NCBI GenBank assembly: GCA_046538105.1
Contig: JBKHJO010000049.1
Coordinates: 1 to 18,237, forward strand
Direction: 5' to 3'
DNA from: JAWLEV01 sp046538105
GTDB taxonomy: Bacteria > Chloroflexota > Anaerolineae > UBA1429
Length of the DNA: 18,237 bases
Under the pieces are notes generated by a model that saw only the letters and a program-made list of their open reading frames with translations, was not told the origin of the DNA and did no database searches. Below are positions 14,094 through 18,237 of this stretch, piece after piece. A program made the translations under genes and the position numbers. Each line of letters opens with the position of its first letter. Within the stretch, counting starts at the first letter, position 1.

Positions 14094-15169
14094 TCTTGGG
14101 CCTCGTCCAGACCCCTGACATAGGGCTTGATATCCAGGACTGGGGTGCCGTCCCAGGCATCCAGGCCGGACACGATCAGCTCACCCTCCCCCACTTCCAA
14201 TACCTTCACCGTGGTGAGCCCGATACCATTGGGTCGATGAGGGCTTCGTAGGGCAAACACCCCTCGCCTGGGGCGCTCCCTATCGCCCCGCGGATGCTGT
14301 TGCAGAGGTGCCTCCTGCGGCGCCTTGTCGAAACAGAAGAGAATCTGTAGATGGTCGTCTCCCGCTATCCCCTCCAGGGCAGCGATATATTCTGATTTCA
14401 TCCTGATCGTCGAGCGAGGACTTTTCGTGCGAGGCGGTGCTGCGTGAGGCTCCAATTCGTTCTCCACAAAGCCGATGGGTTCAAAGATAGAACACGAAGC
14501 CTCGCTCTCCACAAGGGCCTGTCGATAGCACTTGGGACAGAGCGCGCGCTCCTCCAGATGCCAAGTGTTCGTGGAGGTGGAGAATCGCGGAGCGATTCTC
14601 CGAGCGAATAGGCGTAGCCTATTCGCCATGGTCATCTGGCCGCACCCCTCACAGCGTATCGAGGGATGAATCTCTGCCTTGTCCGGTATCTCATAGTCGT
14701 CCAGCCGCTCCACAGCAAAGAGTGCATCTTCGTCGGTTTCCAACACCTCCTGGGCCCGTCGCCGCCAGAGGGCAGCGAACGCTTCCTGATCCTCGGATGA
14801 GACATCGGGCATACGTGCCCTCTCCACCAGAGCTTTTTCCTCACTGTCCAGTTCCCTGGAGGATCGCGGTTTACAGAGGATACGTACGGCCTTTCCATCG
14901 CACCGACGAGCAAAGGTGAATATATTCTGACCATGATCCAGATGCACCAGGTTGCCCTTGCCAAACGTACAACCCACCAGATACTGTATGGCATCCACGG
15001 CACAGTTATCCGTCTCCACCACGGCCACAATCTCCTCATCTGCCGCGTGATGCCCCATCTCGCGCAAGGCCACCTCCGCAACCCGGATCCCCATGGTGAC
15101 TCCTGGACACCAGTGTCCGTGAAACCCGATAACCTCCTCTATCTCTGCCTCCGAGATCTTGGTACCCAT
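14090..15169 (-). CDS. FmdE-zinc ribbon-TrmO fusion protein
   Basis: A 359-aa fusion. Residues 1-170 are an FmdE domain (formylmethanofuran dehydrogenase subunit E family): FHGHWCPG (16-23), ETDNC...DAIQ, GCTFGKGNL. A zinc ribbon follows, with C173/C176 and C211/C214. From about 219 a TrmO/TsaA domain follows, with RGVFALRSPHRPNGIGLT and DGTPVLDIKPY; TrmO N6-methylates t6A37 in tRNA using SAM. FmdE-like proteins outside methanogens have no settled function. The ribbon loop is 34 residues instead of about 18 because of a 48-bp double palindrome (residues 182-197). ATG 15169 precedes the FmdE fold, with AAGG 6 nt upstream. It has its own promoter and leader hairpin, and overlaps the YjbQ stop by 4 nt. 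Confidence 0.88.
   Translation of the reverse strand: MGTKISEAEIEEVIGFHGHWCPGVTMGIRVAEVALREMGHHAADEEIVAVVETDNCAVDAIQYLVGCTFGKGNLVHLDHGQNIFTFARRCDGKAVRILCKPRSSRELDSEEKALVERARMPDVSSEDQEAFAALWRRRAQEVLETDEDALFAVERLDDYEIPDKAEIHPSIRCEGCGQMTMANRLRLFARRIAPRFSTSTNTWHLEERALCPKCYRQALVESEASCSIFEPIGFVENELEPHAAPPRTKSPRSTIRMKSEYIAALEGIAGDDHLQILFCFDKAPQEAPLQQHPRGDRERPRRGVFALRSPHRPNGIGLTTVKVLEVGEGELIVSGLDAWDGTPVLDIKPYVRGLDEAQD
14579..14626. repeat. 48-bp double-palindrome element inside the FmdE-TrmO gene
   Basis: Two perfect hairpins in tandem: GGAGAATCGC-GGA-GCGATTCTCC (14579-14601), then 2 nt, then GCGAATAGGC-GTA-GCCTATTCGC (14604-14626). Both have 10-bp stems and 3-nt loops. The unit is exactly 48 bp and coincides with 16 complete codons of the gene (residues 182-197), between the two cysteine pairs of the zinc ribbon. 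No target-site duplication is obvious. Confidence 0.85.
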
Positions 15170-15206
15170 TGCCCGCCTTCCCTCATCAAAATCCATGGAT
15201 AACCAC

Positions 15207-15243
15207 AGGGTCGCCTCGGTAGACCACCACCCAAGGCGACCCT
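15207..15243 (-). promoter_or_regulatory. Leader hairpin upstream of FmdE-TrmO
   Basis: A perfect 10-bp inverted repeat (AGGGTCGCCT / AGGCGACCCT) around a 17-nt loop. It falls within a few bases of the predicted minus-strand transcript 5' end and about 38 nt before the start codon. No T-tract follows, so a 5' mRNA stabiliser or regulatory leader fits better than a terminator, although it could also attenuate readthrough from the zinc ribbon gene. Confidence 0.5.
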
Positions 15244-15252
15244 CCATCCTCA

Positions 15253-15281
15253 ATTATAGTTGTTTGCTGCCAAATAGCGAA
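15253..15281 (-). promoter_or_regulatory. Putative promoter for FmdE-TrmO
   Basis: On the minus strand, TTCGCT (15281-15276), 17-bp spacer, TATAAT (15258-15253). The -10 is perfect and the -35 weak. The predicted start is near 15246. Confidence 0.55.
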
Positions 15282-15290
15282 CCTGAGAGA

Positions 15291-15464
15291 CTATTCCCGC
15301 ACCATTCGGGTGCCACACTCGGGACAATCCTTCTCATAGCACGGTTGCCCAGCCACGTGGGCCTCCTCATGCCCACAATTCGGGCATACACACTTGCCAG
15401 CAGGGCCGGCAGCCTGCGGACCACCCATACGACCCCGTCCTCCACCACCACGTCCTCGTCCCAT
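15291..15464 (-). CDS. 57-aa glycine-rich zinc ribbon protein
   Basis: A small protein easily missed by length cut-offs. Its N-terminus is glycine- and arginine-rich (about 1-16), followed by a four-cysteine ribbon: CPNCG (27-31) and CPECG (47-51), with additional C25 and C42. It has a strong site, AAAGGAGGT, just upstream of ATG 15464. It lies 48 nt downstream of the DUF5320-like gene on the same strand and shares its Gly/Arg-rich style, so the two likely form an operon. Such pairs are, from memory, often near NifX-like iron-molybdenum cofactor proteins in anaerobes. It may bind zinc or an iron centre; function is unknown. Confidence 0.82.
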   Translation of the reverse strand: MGRGRGGGGRGRMGGPQAAGPAGKCVCPNCGHEEAHVAGQPCYEKDCPECGTRMVRE

Positions 15465-15512
15465 TTCCAACCTCCTTTGCGCCGTCTATGTTGCTACCCT
15501 CACATCGGGCTG

Positions 15513-15896
15513 TTATGCTTCCTCTAACCCTTCCAGCCGGGCTCTAACATCTTCCAGAGCGTCGTTCAGATATTCGGCCTGCTGCCTCAGGACCTGCAAC
15601 TCCTCCCCCGACGTTGCACTCGACCTACCGCCAGATGCCCCCTCTGCCGCCCCATCTCGCGCGTCAGAGGGAGGCTCACCGACCGGGCGACCCGTTGCAC
15701 GGTACATATTCCGTCGGCCAAAACCGCCCCGCCCGCCAAATCCCCCGCGGCCTCCGCCGCCTCGCCATCCCCGACCACGTCCACCATAGGGATAGGGACT
15801 GGCAAAGCCAGGCGTATCAGACCCCGCACAGTACCCGGCAGCACCTCCCGTCATGGGCCCCATGTCATTCGGCCCTCTACCATCTCCTCCAGGCAT
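15513..15896 (-). CDS. DUF5320-like glycine-rich protein
   Basis: A 127-aa protein of low complexity. It has the N-terminal signature MPGGDGRGPNDMGPMTGG with AAGYCAG, a Gly/Arg/Trp/Phe-rich middle (about 38-66), and a C-terminal predicted coiled coil (about 96-127, EELQVLRQQAEYLNDALEDV). This three-part layout is what I know of DUF5320. Family function is unknown; members commonly sit beside iron-molybdenum cofactor-type proteins in anaerobes. ATG 15896 follows AAGGGGGTGA. It is first of a minus-strand pair with the 57-aa zinc ribbon and divergent from the ResB gene. Confidence 0.85.
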   Translation of the reverse strand: MPGGDGRGPNDMGPMTGGAAGYCAGSDTPGFASPYPYGGRGRGWRGGGGRGGFGGRGGFGRRNMYRATGRPVGEPPSDARDGAAEGASGGRSSATSGEELQVLRQQAEYLNDALEDVRARLEGLEEA

Positions 15897-15919
15897 GAAT
15901 CACCCCCTTTGACAACAAA

Positions 15920-15936
15920 CCCATCTATATAATGGG
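15920..15936. repeat. Short inverted repeat CCCAT-N7-ATGGG in the divergent intergenic region
   Basis: A 5-bp inverted repeat enclosing CTATATA, about 25 nt before the DUF5320-like start codon, in an AT-rich 185-bp divergent region (15897-16081). It could be an operator over the DUF5320 promoter, whose hexamers I cannot assign. Confidence 0.25.
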
Positions 15937-16044
15937 ATCGGTGCTATTAGTACCCCATATATATTCCATATGTACACATAGTATAGACGGGGGACAGGAT
16001 GATGTCAAAACAAAGCCCAACCGCCATCGACCAGATGCCTTTCT

Positions 16045-16074
16045 TTGACAAGACGTCTGACAAATACTTATAAT
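16045..16074 (+). promoter_or_regulatory. Sigma-70 promoter of the ResB-CcsA operon
   Basis: TTGACA (16045-16050), 18-bp spacer, TATAAT (16069-16074): both hexamers are perfect. The expected transcription start (16081-16082) coincides with the ATG at 16082, implying a leaderless message. Confidence 0.85.
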
Positions 16075-16081
16075 CGAGACC

Positions 16082-17485
16082 ATGTCACACCTGGTGGAAA
16101 ACTCTCGCAGCATACTTAAATCCTGGCAGGAGGCCCTGGCAGATGCGACGCGGCGCTTCTGCCGGACGCTTTTGAGCATCATCGGATCGCCCTACACGAC
16201 GCTGGCCCTGCTCGCCCTATCCCTGATTTTCACGCTTTTTATGGGCGTCCCTGCCTTGGGAAAGACGGAACCACAGACAGCGGGCCTCTCCTATACACAG
16301 CGCACCGCCCTCTACAATGAGCCCCTCCTCCTTCTCACCAACGACGCCGGCGATCCGACCTTTCCCGCACGCGCTCTCCTGGCAACGCTCATCGTCCTCT
16401 GTGCCCTGCGTGCCGCCCACGAACTGATCGACGCCTGGCAACTGCCGGTCCCCGCCCGACGTCTGACCCACTCTGAGGAATTCACCCTGGACTGCGACGC
16501 GCACACGGCGTGGGAGTATGTATCCCACGCCCTCTCGACGACGGGCCATCGCCTCACACCCCCCACGGAAAGCGAGGGCACAAGACGGGGCACAGCACGC
16601 ATACGGGACCCCGGTCGCTGGTTCACGGGTGCCCTGTATATAGGCTTATGTCTACTGTTTGTCGCCCCCCTGCTCCGCTGGGGCTGGGCATGGCACTCCC
16701 CTCCCCTCCACCTCTCCCTGGGAGAGACGTGGTCCGTGAAAAGGGCGAACGTCGACGTGACCCTGGACCAGATCGCTTTCGTCCCCCGCCCCGACGGGAC
16801 GCCGCGAATCTTCGACGCGCGCATCGCGGTGGCCCGTGGGGAGAACAGGGAACACCTGACGGTGGGGCTCGATCGCCGGGCCCGTCAGCGCGGCATCGCC
16901 TTCTATTATCTGGGACACGGTCCGGCCGTGCGGGTCAGCGCCCAGGACGACCAGGGAACCCCACTGGATATACAACAGATCGCCAGCGACACCTCCCCAC
17001 AGCACGTTCTACGCATGCGCTTTCACCGCGAGCAGCAGGAACGCCTCCTTTCCATACCCCAGGCCAATCTTGTCCTGCGCCTCGTGAGTTATCGCTCCAT
17101 CCCCAGCCAGGACATAAAGGACCGGGCCCTGCAGATCCAGGCCCTCCAGGGGAGCACAGAGCGCGTCATGACAGAAAAGGTGCTGACAGAGAGCGGGACC
17201 ATCCACATAGACGACGTCACCCTTGACGTGCGTTTCGAATACTATGCCACCCTGGGCGTCAAGCACGAACCCGAACTGGTCGCAGCCGTCCTGGGAGGTA
17301 TCCTGATCCTGCTCGGACTTGTTGGCACCATGATATGCCCCCCACATCGGATATGGATGATCATGCAGGAGGACAAAAGCCGTTGTCACCATCGCCTCAC
17401 GGTTCTGAAACGCCACGCAGAGGCACCATGGTTCCTCTCTGTCAAGGCGAAATTGCAAAAAGGGAGCGACAGGGATGATGCCTGA
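16082..17485 (+). CDS. resB: ResB-like cytochrome c biogenesis protein (system II)
   Basis: A 467-aa membrane protein of the ResB/Ccs1 family, which with CcsA exports heme and ligates it to apocytochrome c outside the membrane. Predicted helices lie at about 34-56, 97-117, 180-200 and 397-418. A large extracytoplasmic domain lies between helices 3 and 4 (about 205-395), containing the family-like GLDRRARQRGIAFYYLG block. The C-terminal HRIW (422-425) right after the last helix is typical of ResB. No Shine-Dalgarno precedes ATG 16082, and the promoter places the mRNA 5' end at the start codon. It overlaps the CcsA-like gene by 11 nt. Identity is by layout and weak motifs, so some doubt remains. 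Confidence 0.78.
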   Translation: MSHLVENSRSILKSWQEALADATRRFCRTLLSIIGSPYTTLALLALSLIFTLFMGVPALGKTEPQTAGLSYTQRTALYNEPLLLLTNDAGDPTFPARALLATLIVLCALRAAHELIDAWQLPVPARRLTHSEEFTLDCDAHTAWEYVSHALSTTGHRLTPPTESEGTRRGTARIRDPGRWFTGALYIGLCLLFVAPLLRWGWAWHSPPLHLSLGETWSVKRANVDVTLDQIAFVPRPDGTPRIFDARIAVARGENREHLTVGLDRRARQRGIAFYYLGHGPAVRVSAQDDQGTPLDIQQIASDTSPQHVLRMRFHREQQERLLSIPQANLVLRLVSYRSIPSQDIKDRALQIQALQGSTERVMTEKVLTESGTIHIDDVTLDVRFEYYATLGVKHEPELVAAVLGGILILLGLVGTMICPPHRIWMIMQEDKSRCHHRLTVLKRHAEAPWFLSVKAKLQKGSDRDDA

Positions 17486-18233
17486 TATCCTTTCCCTGAG
17501 CATGACGGGCCTGGGCGCCCTGCTGGCTGGCGCCGCCGTCCTGCTCACGCAGAGATCCAGACACAGAGCCCCTTTGTGGCTTCTTATATCAGCCTGTATC
17601 CTGGGGACGCTCGGCCTGCTCGCAGGGGGGGCTCCCCCTCTGGGAACATGCGCCAGCAACCTGTCCTCCCTCCTCGGCCTCGCCGGTCTCGGGGCCGCCC
17701 TCTGGAGCCTCATGCTCTCCCGTCAGCGTCGTCGAGATCCCGGCACCGTGGCCCCCCTCCTGCTCGCGGGCACCCTGGGAGTGCGCACCCTCATGCCCAC
17801 CCTCACCTCCGTCGGCCCCTGCCCGACCAGCGCTCCCTTCCAGACGGCGGTCACAGCCGAGGCCTTGGCCATGGGCATATTGGCCTGGGCGAGCCTGTCC
17901 TCCCTCGCCGAGACGGCAGAGGAACGCGGCCCCACCATCGAATCGTCCCTGGCCGTGGCCCTCGTCCTCCAGGCCACCGCCCTGGCCCTGCGGGGGCTGG
18001 GCGCCCAATGGGCATGGGGAAACTACTGGCGCTGGGACCCCGTGGAATGCTGGCACCTGGCGGCCTGCCTGACCACGGCCATCGGCCTGCTCGGCATACG
18101 TGCCCTGAACTGGCAAAACAGAACGGCGCGATGGGCACTGTATATGACAACCTGCCTGACCCTGGCCGTCGCCTTTGCCCTGATACCCCTCACCATTTGG
18201 CTGGGCGCCAGCAGTTTGTATATAATGAGATGA
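17475..18233 (+). CDS. ccsA: CcsA-like cytochrome c assembly protein with WWD motif
   Basis: A complete 252-aa, very hydrophobic protein with six to eight predicted helices. The heme-binding WWD signature WGNYWRWDPVECW (181-193) identifies the CcsA/CcmC family. It is short for CcsA (about 300 residues is usual). Only two histidines exist, H30 and H194; the extracytoplasmic histidines that normally flank the WWD loop, including the one in the C-terminal GLHSY-type stretch, are absent (GASSLY here). It may be a divergent or specialised heme handler. ATG 17475 overlaps the ResB end and has GGGAG (17462-17466) 8 nt upstream; ATG 17478 is an alternative. The stop is four bases before the window edge. 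Confidence 0.82.
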   Translation: MMPDILSLSMTGLGALLAGAAVLLTQRSRHRAPLWLLISACILGTLGLLAGGAPPLGTCASNLSSLLGLAGLGAALWSLMLSRQRRRDPGTVAPLLLAGTLGVRTLMPTLTSVGPCPTSAPFQTAVTAEALAMGILAWASLSSLAETAEERGPTIESSLAVALVLQATALALRGLGAQWAWGNYWRWDPVECWHLAACLTTAIGLLGIRALNWQNRTARWALYMTTCLTLAVAFALIPLTIWLGASSLYIMR

Positions 18234-18237
18234 ACAA

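Noticed and set aside
15909..15933. TTGACA and TATAAT on the plus strand upstream of ResB
   Set aside because: The spacer is only 13 bp, too short for a sigma-70 promoter; a well-spaced perfect promoter exists at 16045-16074.
17009..17713. Minus-strand open frame of 234 codons opposite ResB and CcsA
   Set aside because: Overlaps two real genes, low-complexity start, no family resemblance.
1..18237. CRISPR arrays, insertion sequences, prophage genes, rRNA operons
   Set aside because: No regularly spaced direct repeats, transposase or integrase motifs, phage structural genes or rRNA-like sequence seen on either strand.

Overview
The window looks like a gene-dense bacterial chromosome segment. 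It has moderately high GC by eye, strong AGGAGG-type ribosome binding sites, recognisable sigma-70 promoters and short gaps between genes. There is no phage, insertion sequence, CRISPR array, rRNA or tRNA. The content (paired NuoE/NuoF, an FmdE-family protein, a DUF5320-like glycine-rich protein, a small zinc ribbon, a system II cytochrome c assembly pair) would suit an anaerobic or facultative bacterium. Chloroflexota is a guess from overall flavour and has not been shown.

Layout. 1-493: no recognisable gene. 494-3298 (+): SERCA-like P-type Ca2+ ATPase. 3322-3415: two back-to-back terminators between convergent genes. 3417-5304 (-): a COG2509-type FAD dehydrogenase preceded by an MgtC/SapB membrane protein. 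5473-6459 (+): Gfo/Idh/MocA oxidoreductase. 6518-7693 (+): RsmC/RlmG-like tandem methyltransferase. 7757-14093 (+): a signalling and redox island. 14090-15896 (-): FmdE-zinc ribbon-TrmO fusion, 57-aa zinc ribbon and DUF5320-like protein. 16082-18233 (+): ResB-like and CcsA-like cytochrome c assembly proteins.

The most interesting part is 7757-13674. A consensus promoter carrying three ACGAA elements at an exact 31-bp period drives an AsnC/Lrp regulator fused to a C-terminal receiver domain. Two single-domain receivers, NuoE, NuoF, a third single-domain receiver, a stand-alone aspartokinase-type double-ACT protein and a six-TM histidine kinase follow. The kinase carries GGIENPF, matching the GGxxNPF quinone-binding motif of RegB/PrrB redox kinases. 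All four receivers are close paralogues sharing an unusual FPTDE..xIDDF..KP segment. My inference is a system that couples NADH or quinone redox state, and possibly amino-acid level, to autoregulated transcription. NuoG, hydrogenase and other usual NuoEF partners are absent from the window.

Second highlight: the FmdE-TrmO fusion gene contains a 48-bp double palindrome exactly 16 codons long, in frame, inside the loop of its zinc ribbon. This looks like a small palindromic repeat inserted into a coding gene.
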